Assembly (NCBI GenBank): GCA_001768125.1 | Contig: MENB01000189.1 | Location: 22,098-28,450 of the forward strand | Direction of reading: 5' to 3' | Length of the DNA: 6,353 bases | DNA from: Armatimonadetes bacterium RBG_19FT_COMBO_69_19 | Lineage (GTDB): Bacteria > Sysuimicrobiota > Sysuimicrobiia > Sysuimicrobiales > Kaftiobacteriaceae | Part shown: positions 1-5,671 of the stretch, one piece after another | Numbering within the stretch: position 1 is the stretch's first letter | Layout: the number at the start of each line of letters is the position of its first letter | Notes under the pieces: model-generated | Told to the model about the DNA's origin: nothing | Seen by the model: the letters and a program-made list of their open reading frames with translations, nothing else | The model's database searches: none | Program-made: the position numbers and the translations under genes

Positions 1-1
1 G

Positions 2-202
2 GCCCTGCGGGAGGCCCGCGCTCCCCGCCGCGTGGCCCTACTCGTCGGGCCCGAGGGTGGATTCGACGACAGCGAGGTGGCAGAGGCGGTGGGGCGGGGG
101 GCCGTCCCGGTAAGCCTGGGACCGCTGATCCTGCGCACCGAGACCGCGGGGATGGCGGCGGTCGCGATGGTACTTTACGAACTCACCCTGCGGCGTATAT
201 AA
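2..202 (+). CDS. rsmE: 16S rRNA (uracil-1498-N3)-methyltransferase RsmE, C-terminal part
   Basis: The window opens inside this gene; the last 66 residues and a TAA stop are visible. The family methylates N3 of U1498 in 16S rRNA using S-adenosylmethionine. The fragment carries the signature of the SPOUT trefoil-knot catalytic domain: LLVGPEGGF at fragment residues 13-21, the acidic DDSEV segment after it, and LGPLILRTETAG at residues 39-50, where the knot binds the cofactor. Most family members have LGPRILRTETA, so Leu replaces the usual Arg at fragment residue 42. The stop codon lies inside the TATAAT box proposed for carA, so this gene ends exactly where the next transcription unit begins. 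The N-terminal PUA-like RNA-binding domain lies outside the window. Identification is secure from the two motifs, although only about a quarter of the protein is present. Confidence 0.93.
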   Translation, partial: ALREARAPRRVALLVGPEGGFDDSEVAEAVGRGAVPVSLGPLILRTETAGMAAVAMVLYELTLRRI

Positions 203-203
203 T
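174..203 (+). promoter_or_regulatory. Predicted sigma-70-type promoter for the carAB leader
   Basis: A perfect -10 hexamer TATAAT lies at 198-203. An 18-base spacer separates it from a weaker -35 candidate, TTTACG at 174-179 (4 of 6 matches to TTGACA). Transcription would begin near 209-211, about 105 bases before carA. The AT-rich patch stands out in very GC-rich DNA. It overlaps the rsmE stop codon (TAA at 200-202), so the promoter sits in the rsmE tail. This is inferred from sequence only; read-through from rsmE is also possible. Confidence 0.6.
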
Positions 204-228
204 CCGCGGAGAAGCCAGCGATCTCGCG

Positions 229-240
229 ACCATTAATGGT
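229..240. promoter_or_regulatory. Perfect 12-bp palindrome in the carA leader, possible operator
   Basis: ACCATTAATGGT is a perfect inverted repeat about 20-30 bases downstream of the predicted transcription start, a position where a bound repressor could block the promoter. It does not match an ARG box. With its preceding G it partly resembles the TTGACCA-nn-TGGTCAA operator of RutR, a pyrimidine-responsive regulator of E. coli carAB, but the spacing is four bases rather than two and the outer bases do not match. It could instead act as RNA: its second half (ATGGT, 236-240) can also pair with ACCAT at 253-257 over the leader start codon. The palindrome is a fact of the sequence; its role is unproven. 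Confidence 0.35.
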
Positions 241-255
241 ACCCCGGGAGGGACC

Positions 256-318
256 ATGGCGCGCGCAGGACAGCCGTATCCACCTGGAGCCCACGTCGAT
301 GGGCTCCATTTTTCATGA
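256..318 (+). CDS. Putative 20-codon leader peptide upstream of carA
   Basis: This short ORF starts at ATG 256, preceded by a purine-rich Shine-Dalgarno GGGAGGG (246-252) ending three bases before the start. It encodes 20 residues beginning MARAGQPYPPGAH and ending DGLHFS, with no similarity I recognise. Its TGA stop (316-318) overlaps the carA ATG (315-317) as ATGA, the usual geometry of translational coupling, and carA has no ribosome binding site of its own. Codons 10-18 run through the terminator-like hairpin at 285-308, so a ribosome translating the leader would melt it. Several codons (CCA, CCT, TAT, TTT, TCA, GGA) are uncommon in the neighbouring genes. There is only one Arg codon and no run of a single amino acid, which argues against classical amino-acid-starvation attenuation. 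A chance ORF is possible, but ribosome binding site, hairpin and stop/start overlap coinciding makes function more likely. Confidence 0.55.
   Translation: MARAGQPYPPGAHVDGLHFS
285..313 (+). terminator. Intrinsic terminator hairpin just before carA, likely attenuator
   Basis: TGGAGCCCA (285-293) and TGGGCTCCA (300-308) form a perfect 9-bp stem with a six-base loop (CGTCGA), followed at once by TTTTT (309-313). The U-tract ends one base before the carA start codon. No promoter is visible between the hairpin and carA, so every carAB transcript from upstream must pass it. That points to regulated termination (attenuation) rather than a plain end for rsmE. The hairpin is inside the leader ORF, so ribosome position could decide whether it forms. 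The rather short U-tract may make termination only partial. Confidence 0.68.
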
Positions 319-1367
319 GCGCGTTCCTCGTACTCGAAGACGGGGCGATCTTCCCCGGGATCCGCATCGGGGCCCGGGCCGAGGCCGCCGGTGAGGTCGT
401 CTTCACCACGAGCATGACCGGGTACCAGGAGGTCCTCAGCGACCCCAGCTACCGCGGCCAGATCGTCACCATGGCCTATCCCCTCATCGGGAACTACGGG
501 TTCAGCCCCGAGGCCTGGGAGGCCCCCGGGCCGCACGTATCTGGGTTCATCGTCCGCCGGAGCCACGGAGACCTGGATGGATTCCTCCGCGAGCATGGGG
601 TGAGCGCTCTGGCAGAGGTGGACACGCGCCGCCTGGTCCTCCACCTGAGGACCCACGGGCTCAAGCGGGGGGTCATCGTGGACGATGCCTCGCGCGCCGC
701 CGTGGAGCGCGCTGCGGCCGTTCTTCCCACCGAGATGCGCGACCTCGTCGGCGAGGTGGCGTGCAAGGCACCCTGCGTCCTGCCTGGAGCAGGGCCCCGC
801 GTCGCGATCATCGACTGCGGGGTGAAGGCGGGCATCGTGCACGCCCTGCGGCGGCGGGGCTGCGAGGTGGTGCTGCTGCCTCACACGGCGAACCGCGCCG
901 AAGTCGACGCAATGCGTCCGGCGGGCGTGCTCCTCTCCAACGGCCCGGGGGATCCCGCGGTCCTGGCGACGACGATCGCCACCGTCCGTGACCTGCTCGG
1001 GGCCTATCCGGTGATGGGCATCTGCCTCGGCCATCAACTCCTCGCCCTGGCCCTGGGCGGACGCACCTATAAGATGAAGTTTGGCCACCGCGGGAGCAAC
1101 CAGCCGGTCCAGGAGACCGCGACCGGGCGGGTGATGATCACCACCCAGAACCATGGCTATGCGGTGGAGCCGGCGCTGCCCACCGGGGTCGAGGTCACCC
1201 ACGTGAACCTCAACGACGGCACGGTTGAAGGTCTCCGTCATGCCGGCATCCCCGCGTTCTCCGTTCAGTTCCACCCCGAGGGCCGTCCGGGTCCGAGCGA
1301 TGCCGAGGGGCTGTACGACCGGTTCGTGGAGATGATCGGCGAAGGAGCCCATGCCGCGGCGCGCTGA
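315..1367 (+). CDS. carA: Carbamoyl phosphate synthetase small (glutaminase) subunit
   Basis: A full-length 350-residue CarA. It hydrolyses glutamine and passes ammonia through a tunnel to CarB, for cytoplasmic carbamoyl phosphate synthesis feeding pyrimidines and arginine. The N-terminal half is the CarA-specific domain, with the block [18 protein letters not shown] near residues 32-49 and a VDTRRL segment before residue 110. The C-terminal half is a class I glutamine amidotransferase: LSNGPGDP, then GICLGHQ with nucleophile Cys237, and FHPE with His320 and Glu322 completing the triad. The ATG at 315 is the only usable start: the frame is blocked by a TAA at 234-236 and has no ATG, GTG or TTG between. 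The N-terminus also matches the family. No Shine-Dalgarno precedes it, because the U-tract of a hairpin does, so translation probably couples from the leader ORF whose stop overlaps this start. Its end overlaps carB by 17 bases. Confidence 0.97.
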   Translation: MSAFLVLEDGAIFPGIRIGARAEAAGEVVFTTSMTGYQEVLSDPSYRGQIVTMAYPLIGNYGFSPEAWEAPGPHVSGFIVRRSHGDLDGFLREHGVSALAEVDTRRLVLHLRTHGLKRGVIVDDASRAAVERAAAVLPTEMRDLVGEVACKAPCVLPGAGPRVAIIDCGVKAGIVHALRRRGCEVVLLPHTANRAEVDAMRPAGVLLSNGPGDPAVLATTIATVRDLLGAYPVMGICLGHQLLALALGGRTYKMKFGHRGSNQPVQETATGRVMITTQNHGYAVEPALPTGVEVTHVNLNDGTVEGLRHAGIPAFSVQFHPEGRPGPSDAEGLYDRFVEMIGEGAHAAAR

Positions 1368-4300
1368 CCTGCGCAAGGTGCTCGTCGTCGGCTCGGGGCC
1401 CATCATCATCGGGCAGGCCGCCGAGTTCGACTACTCGGGCACCCAGGCGTGCCGTGCGCTCTCCGAAGAAGGCATCGAGGTCGTCCTGGTCAACAGCAAC
1501 CCCGCGACGATCATGACCGACGTCGAAGTCGCCGACCGCGTCTACGTCGAGCCGCTGCTGCCCCATTTCGTGGCGCGGATCATCGAACGCGAGCGACCCG
1601 ACGGACTGCTGGCGACGCTGGGCGGCCAGACCGGTCTCAACTTGGCCCTGGCCCTCTCGGAGGACGGGGTGCTGGCGCGCTGCGGCGTCGAGCTGCTCGG
1701 GACCCCGATCGAGGCGATCCGCAACGCCGAGGACCGCGAGATGTTCCGCGAGGCGATGCTTCGCCTCGCGCAGCCTGTTCCGCCCGGCCGCACTGCCACG
1801 ACCGTCGAGGCCTCGCTGCTGGCCGCCGAGGCGATCGGCTATCCAGTCGCCGTCCGGCCCGCCTTCACCCTCGGGGGCACCGGCGGGGGCATCGCCGCCC
1901 ACGCCCGGGAGCTGGCCGAGGTCGCGCGGGGCGGGCTGCAGAGCAGCCCGATCCGGCAGGTGCTCGTGGAGCGGTGCGTGCTCGGCTGGAAGGAGATCGA
2001 GTACGAGGTGATGCGCGACGCGAGCGGGACGGCGATCACCGTCTGCAACATGGAGAACATCGATCCGATGGGTGTGCATACCGGCGACAGCATCGTCGTG
2101 GCGCCGTCCCAGACGCTTTCCGACACCGACTACCAGCGTCTCCGCACCGCGGCGCTGCGCATCATCGAGGGACTGGGCATCGCCGGCGGCTGCAACATCC
2201 AGTTTGCCCTCGATCCGAACGGGGGGGACTACTACGTCATCGAGGTGAATCCGCGCGTCTCCCGCTCCTCCGCGCTGGCCAGCAAGGCCACCGGCTATCC
2301 CATCGCGCGCGCCGCTGCGAAGATCGCCGTCGGGCTGCGCCTGGATGAGATCCGCAACCGCGTCACCGGCGCGACCACCTCGGCCTTCGAGCCCGCGCTC
2401 GACTACGTCGTCGTGAAGATCCCCCGCTGGCCGTTCGACAAGTTCCCCCAGATGGACCGCCGCCTGGGGACGCAGATGAAGTCCACGGGCGAGGTCATGG
2501 CGATCGGCCGGACCTTCCCCGAGGCGTTGTTGAAGGCGCTGCGCTCACTCGATGGTCCCTCGGTGGGGCTCGTGCTTCCCGAGGCCGCTTCGTGGACCGA
2601 CGGCGAGCTGGACCGGCTGCTGGCCGAGCCGAGCGATCTGCGTCTCTTCGCTGTGGCCGAGGCCCTGCGCCGGAGGATGGACGTTGCCCACGTCGCCGGG
2701 CGAACGCACATCGACCCCTACTTCATCGGTCGGGTGGAGGAGATCGTGGCCTGCGAGGGTGCCCTCGCCCGGGGCGAGACGTCGCTCTGGGAAGCGAAGC
2801 GCCTCGGCCTGTCCGACGCCGCCATCGCCTCCGCCATGGGCGAGCGCGAGGACGCCGTGCGCGCCCGCCGGCTCGAGGCCGGGGTGCGCCCCGTGTTCAA
2901 AGTGGTCGACACCTGCGCCGGCGAGTTCCCCGCACAGACGCCGTACTTCTACTCGACGTATGAAACCGAGGACGAGGTGCCCACATCCGCTCGTCCCCGC
3001 GTGCTGGTCCTCGGGTCGGGACCGATCCGCATCGGGCAGGGCATCGAGTTCGACTACTCGACGGTGCACGCCGTGAGGGCCTTGCGGGAAGCGGGCCGCG
3101 AGGCAGTCATCGTCAACAACAATCCAGAGACCGTCAGCACCGATTTCGACATCTCGGACCGCTTGTACTTCGAGCCGCTCACGCTGGAAGACGTCCTGCA
3201 CGTCGTCGAGCGCGAGCGGCCGACGGGCGTGCTGGTGCAGTTCGGCGGGCAGACCGCGATCAATCTCGCCGGACCGCTCGAGGAGGCCGGGGTCGCGATC
3301 CTGGGGACGACGGTGGCGTCGCTCGACATCTCGGAGGACCGTGAGAAGTTCTACGCGCTGCTGGGCACGCTCGACATCCACTGCCCCGAGGGCGGCGCCG
3401 TCACCTCGGTGGAGGAGGTACGTGCGCTCGTCCGCCGGCTCGGCCTCCCCGTGCTCGTCCGCCCCTCATATGTACTGGGGGGACGAGGGATGGAAGTGGC
3501 GGAGACGGAGGATGACGCCGTGACGGCTTCGGCGACCGCGCTGCGCGCGGCACCAGGGCATCCGGTGTTGATGGATCGCTACGTGGCGGGGATGGAGCTC
3601 GAGATCGACGCCGTCACCGACGGCACCTCGGTGCTCATCCCGGGGATCATGGAGCACGTCGAGCGGGCCGGCGTGCACTCGGGCGACAGCATCGCGGTGT
3701 TCCCCGCCCAGACCGTTCCCGAAGCGGTCGAAGAGCGCGCCGTCGAGATCGCGGCGCTGCTCGCCCGGGCGCTCCACGTGCGCGGCTTCCTCAACGTCCA
3801 GTACGTCTACGACGGGACCCGGCTGTACGTCCTCGAGGCAAATCTGCGCAGCAGCCGGACCGTGCCGTTCGTCAGCAAGGCGGTCGGTGTACCGCTCGTC
3901 CAGATCGCGACCCGCGTCATGCTGGGCGACGCGCTTGCCGACCTCGGGTTCCCGGGGATCCACCGCCTGGCCGCGCCCCCGCGCGTCGCCGTCAAAGCGC
4001 CGGTGTTTTCGATGGAGAAACTCGGCCGCGCCGAGGCGGCACTGGGGCCGGAGATGAAGTCCACGGGCGAGGTGATGGGGATCGACGCCGATCCCGGCTC
4101 GGCGATGTTCAAGGCCATCACCGCCGCGGGCATCGTGGTGCGCGAGCGCTCGGTGCTCGCCTCCATCGCGGACCGTGACAAGGCGCAGGCCCCCGAGGTG
4201 TTCGGTCTCTTCGCGCGGGCGGGCTTCCGGCTACTCGCCACCTCGGAGACCGCGTCCTTGCTGCGCTCGGCGGGGCTCGAGGTTACCGACGTCAGCGCGC

Positions 4301-4518
4301 AGGATGCGTTCTCCGCCGAGCCCATCGGGCTCGTCGTCAACACTCCCACGCGCGGGGGCGACCCATCCCGTGACGGTTTCCAGTTGCGGCGGCGTGCCCT
4401 GGAGCGCCGCATCCCCTGCCTGACTTCGCTCGACACCGCCCGTGCGGTCGCCAGGGTCTTGACCATTGACCCCGCGCTCGTGTCGGTAGAGCCCCTCGCC
4501 GGCAGGCCGCTCGAGTAG
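1351..4518 (+). CDS. carB: Carbamoyl phosphate synthetase large subunit
   Basis: A 1055-residue CarB (E. coli 1073) that makes carbamoyl phosphate from bicarbonate, CarA-derived ammonia and two ATP. Residues 1 to about 400 form the carboxyphosphate ATP-grasp half: [17 protein letters not shown] near the start, GGTGGG, HTGDS with His243, and metal ligands Glu298/Asn300 in EVNPR. An oligomerisation segment of about 150 residues follows. The carbamoyl-phosphate half starts near residue 548 and repeats the pattern: [28 protein letters not shown], and Glu829/Asn831 in EANLR, where Leu832 replaces the usual bacterial Pro. The last 120 or so residues are the allosteric domain. It keeps equivalents of E. 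coli K954, T974 and T977 (K944, T964, T967) and N1015 (N997), but is eight residues short across the stretch that holds K993 and the EGRP motif. The start at 1351 is supported by GAAGGAG three bases upstream and an N-terminus ([11 protein letters not shown]) matching the family. The 17-base overlap with carA implies coupled translation of the heterodimer. Confidence 0.97.
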   Translation: MPRRADLRKVLVVGSGPIIIGQAAEFDYSGTQACRALSEEGIEVVLVNSNPATIMTDVEVADRVYVEPLLPHFVARIIERERPDGLLATLGGQTGLNLALALSEDGVLARCGVELLGTPIEAIRNAEDREMFREAMLRLAQPVPPGRTATTVEASLLAAEAIGYPVAVRPAFTLGGTGGGIAAHARELAEVARGGLQSSPIRQVLVERCVLGWKEIEYEVMRDASGTAITVCNMENIDPMGVHTGDSIVVAPSQTLSDTDYQRLRTAALRIIEGLGIAGGCNIQFALDPNGGDYYVIEVNPRVSRSSALASKATGYPIARAAAKIAVGLRLDEIRNRVTGATTSAFEPALDYVVVKIPRWPFDKFPQMDRRLGTQMKSTGEVMAIGRTFPEALLKALRSLDGPSVGLVLPEAASWTDGELDRLLAEPSDLRLFAVAEALRRRMDVAHVAGRTHIDPYFIGRVEEIVACEGALARGETSLWEAKRLGLSDAAIASAMGEREDAVRARRLEAGVRPVFKVVDTCAGEFPAQTPYFYSTYETEDEVPTSARPRVLVLGSGPIRIGQGIEFDYSTVHAVRALREAGREAVIVNNNPETVSTDFDISDRLYFEPLTLEDVLHVVERERPTGVLVQFGGQTAINLAGPLEEAGVAILGTTVASLDISEDREKFYALLGTLDIHCPEGGAVTSVEEVRALVRRLGLPVLVRPSYVLGGRGMEVAETEDDAVTASATALRAAPGHPVLMDRYVAGMELEIDAVTDGTSVLIPGIMEHVERAGVHSGDSIAVFPAQTVPEAVEERAVEIAALLARALHVRGFLNVQYVYDGTRLYVLEANLRSSRTVPFVSKAVGVPLVQIATRVMLGDALADLGFPGIHRLAAPPRVAVKAPVFSMEKLGRAEAALGPEMKSTGEVMGIDADPGSAMFKAITAAGIVVRERSVLASIADRDKAQAPEVFGLFARAGFRLLATSETASLLRSAGLEVTDVSAQDAFSAEPIGLVVNTPTRGGDPSRDGFQLRRRALERRIPCLTSLDTARAVARVLTIDPALVSVEPLAGRPLE

Positions 4519-4523
4519 CTCTC

Positions 4524-4548
4524 GCATGCCCGGCTCCCACCGGCTTGC
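4524..4548 (+). terminator. Weak imperfect hairpin after carB, doubtful terminator
   Basis: Six bases after the carB stop, GCATGCCCG (4524-4532) can pair with CCGGCTTGC (4540-4548), with mismatches at two positions and a seven-base loop. It is followed by ATCTTTATTC, which is T-rich but not a clean U-tract. It could partly separate carAB from argCJ transcription, but the stem is short and interrupted and its 3' arm runs into the ARG box. Read-through from carB into argC is therefore plausible. Confidence 0.22.
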
Positions 4549-4561
4549 ATCTTTATTCAAG
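4544..4561. promoter_or_regulatory. ARG box (ArgR/AhrC operator) in the argC promoter
   Basis: CTTGCATCTTTATTCAAG is an 18-bp near-palindrome of form CTTGnATnnnnATnCAAG. Seven of the nine symmetric base pairs are conserved. Read on the other strand it closely matches the Bacillus AhrC box (consensus about CATGAATAAAAATTCAAG) and fits the E. coli ARG box core TGAAT-n4-ATTCA. It overlaps the predicted -35 and the spacer of the promoter driving N-acetyl-glutamyl-phosphate reductase, the gene where such boxes are expected. Repression by arginine-bound ArgR hexamer is the likely function. No regulator gene is in the window. Confidence 0.75.
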
Positions 4562-4574
4562 ACTGAGGTATGAT
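4545..4574 (+). promoter_or_regulatory. Predicted argCJ promoter
   Basis: A good -10 hexamer TATGAT (4569-4574, 5 of 6 matches) stands 18 bases downstream of a weak -35, TTGCAT (4545-4550, TTG conserved). Transcription would start near A4582, leaving a leader of about 32 bases before the argC start. The spacer contains an ARG box, so a bound ArgR would occlude RNA polymerase. The AT-rich patch contrasts with the GC-rich genes on both sides. Confidence 0.6.
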
Positions 4575-4582
4575 TATGCGCA
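4565..4582. promoter_or_regulatory. Weaker second ARG box overlapping the -10
   Basis: GAGGTATGATTATGCGCA matches six of ten core ARG box positions (G, AT, AT and C in register) and lies three bases after the first box, giving the 21-bp centre spacing typical of paired ARG boxes that bind one ArgR hexamer. It covers the -10 hexamer and predicted transcription start. The match alone would not be convincing; the spacing is what supports it. Confidence 0.4.
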
Positions 4583-4603
4583 CATCCCCCGCGAAGGCGG
4601 AAC

Positions 4604-4608
4604 GGAGG
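4604..4608 (+). promoter_or_regulatory. Shine-Dalgarno that sets the argC start
   Basis: GGAGG lies five bases before GTG 4614, an ideal spacing. The longer frame reaching back to TTG 4545 would begin inside the ARG box and upstream of the predicted transcription start. A GTG at 4608 overlaps the Shine-Dalgarno itself. Both can be set aside. Confidence 0.8.
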
Positions 4609-4613
4609 TGTCC

Positions 4614-5651
4614 GTGGCGGTCCGGGTCAGCATCATCGGCGCGTCGGGGTACGGTGGCGGCGAGCTGGTCCGCCTGCTGGCCGGGCACCGCGAGGTCGAG
4701 CTCGTCCACCTCACCGCGGAGACACGCGCGGGAGAGGCGATGGCCGAGCTCTATCCGAACCTGCGGGGCTTTACCGATGCCGTCACCGCGCCCACGGACG
4801 TAGAGCGCATCGCCCGCGACTCGGATGTGGTCTTCATCGCGCTGCCCAACGGCAAGGCGATGGCGCTGGCGCCGTCAATCGTGCCGCATGCCCGGGTCGT
4901 TGACCTGGGGGCCGACTTCCGCTTCTGGGACCCGCTGGTCTACGAGCGCTGGTACAAGACGCCGCACGCCTGCCCCGATCTCCTGGAGGCATCCGCCTAC
5001 GGGCTGACCGAGTTCCACCGCGCGCAGATCCGCCGTGCGCGCATCACCGGCAACCCGGGCTGCTACCCGACCGCGGCGCTGCTGGCCGTCCTGCCGCTAC
5101 TGCAGTCGGGGATGGTCGCGTCGTCCGGTATCATCGTCGACGCAAAGTCGGGGGTCTCCGGGGCGGGGCGGACGGCAACGCCCGGCACACACTTCGCCGA
5201 GGTCAACGAGAACGTCCGGCCCTACAACGTGGCCGGGCACCGCCACACGCCGGAGATCGAGCAGGAGCTGTCCGCGCTCCTGGAGGCGCCGGTGGCGGTC
5301 ACGTTCACCCCGCATCTCATCCCGATGACCCGCGGCATCCTCGTCACGGCGTACCTGCCGGTCAAGGACGGCCTGACCACGGAGCAGGGCACGGCGATCC
5401 TGCAGGAAGCGTATGCGACCGAGCCGTTCGTGCGCGTGCTCACCGACGGCCTGCCGCAGACGAAGGCCACCAGCGGCTCCAACTTCTGCGACGTCGCCGT
5501 GCGCGTGGATCCGCGCACCCGGACGGCGATCGCGATGGCCGCGCTCGACAACCTGGTCAAGGGCGCAAGCGGCCAGGCGATCCAGAACATGAACGTCATG
5601 CTCGGTCTGCCCGAGGAGTTGGGCCTGCGCTCCCCGGGGCTGTACCCCTAG
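4614..5651 (+). CDS. argC: N-acetyl-gamma-glutamyl-phosphate reductase
   Basis: A 345-residue ArgC, the usual length. It reduces N-acetyl-glutamyl phosphate with NADPH to N-acetylglutamate semialdehyde, the third step of arginine synthesis in the cytoplasm. The N-terminal Rossmann domain shows SIIGASGYGGGELVRLL with the dinucleotide motif from Gly9. The catalytic domain has GNPGCYPTA with nucleophile Cys150, the SGVSGAGR block at 179-186, HRHTPEIEQ with the catalytic His at 209 or 211, and GSNFCDV at 288-294 near the C-terminus, where family members are conserved. The GTG start at 4614 is chosen because GGAGG sits five bases upstream and the protein then begins MAVRVSIIGASG like its relatives. 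The gene is preceded by its own promoter with ARG boxes and followed 20 bases later by argJ, so the two are co-transcribed. Nothing suggests damage or transfer. Confidence 0.97.
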   Translation: MAVRVSIIGASGYGGGELVRLLAGHREVELVHLTAETRAGEAMAELYPNLRGFTDAVTAPTDVERIARDSDVVFIALPNGKAMALAPSIVPHARVVDLGADFRFWDPLVYERWYKTPHACPDLLEASAYGLTEFHRAQIRRARITGNPGCYPTAALLAVLPLLQSGMVASSGIIVDAKSGVSGAGRTATPGTHFAEVNENVRPYNVAGHRHTPEIEQELSALLEAPVAVTFTPHLIPMTRGILVTAYLPVKDGLTTEQGTAILQEAYATEPFVRVLTDGLPQTKATSGSNFCDVAVRVDPRTRTAIAMAALDNLVKGASGQAIQNMNVMLGLPEELGLRSPGLYP

Positions 5652-5659
5652 ATCATCAC

Positions 5660-5664
5660 GGAGG
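5660..5664 (+). promoter_or_regulatory. Shine-Dalgarno that sets the argJ start
   Basis: GGAGG, within ACGGAGG, lies seven bases before GTG 5672. The in-frame ATG at 5681 would be 16 bases away, too far, so the GTG is the preferred start. Confidence 0.75.
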
Positions 5665-5671
5665 CACAGAC

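Noticed and set aside
201..228. PyrR-binding loop (anti-antiterminator) in the carA leader
   Set aside because: AATCC followed by GGAGAAG is only loosely like the PyrR consensus, the GAGA/TCTC stem there needs a bulge to extend, and part of it precedes the predicted transcription start.
256..318. Arginine-codon attenuation by the leader peptide
   Set aside because: The leader has only one Arg codon and no cluster of any regulatory amino acid; ribosome coupling in general fits better.
183..1409. Long antisense open frame (408 codons) opposite carA, and similar ones opposite carB, argC and argJ
   Set aside because: GC-rich coding DNA produces long antisense frames; these are low-complexity, rich in Arg, Ala, Gly, His and Asp, and lie opposite well-conserved genes.
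2650..2960. Possible frameshift or insertion in the CarB oligomerisation region, which looks divergent
   Set aside because: This segment is poorly conserved throughout the family; the reading frame is continuous and its length is normal.
4545..4613. Extended N-terminus of ArgC from TTG 4545
   Set aside because: It would start inside the ARG box and before the predicted transcription start, has no Shine-Dalgarno, and adds residues absent from the family.
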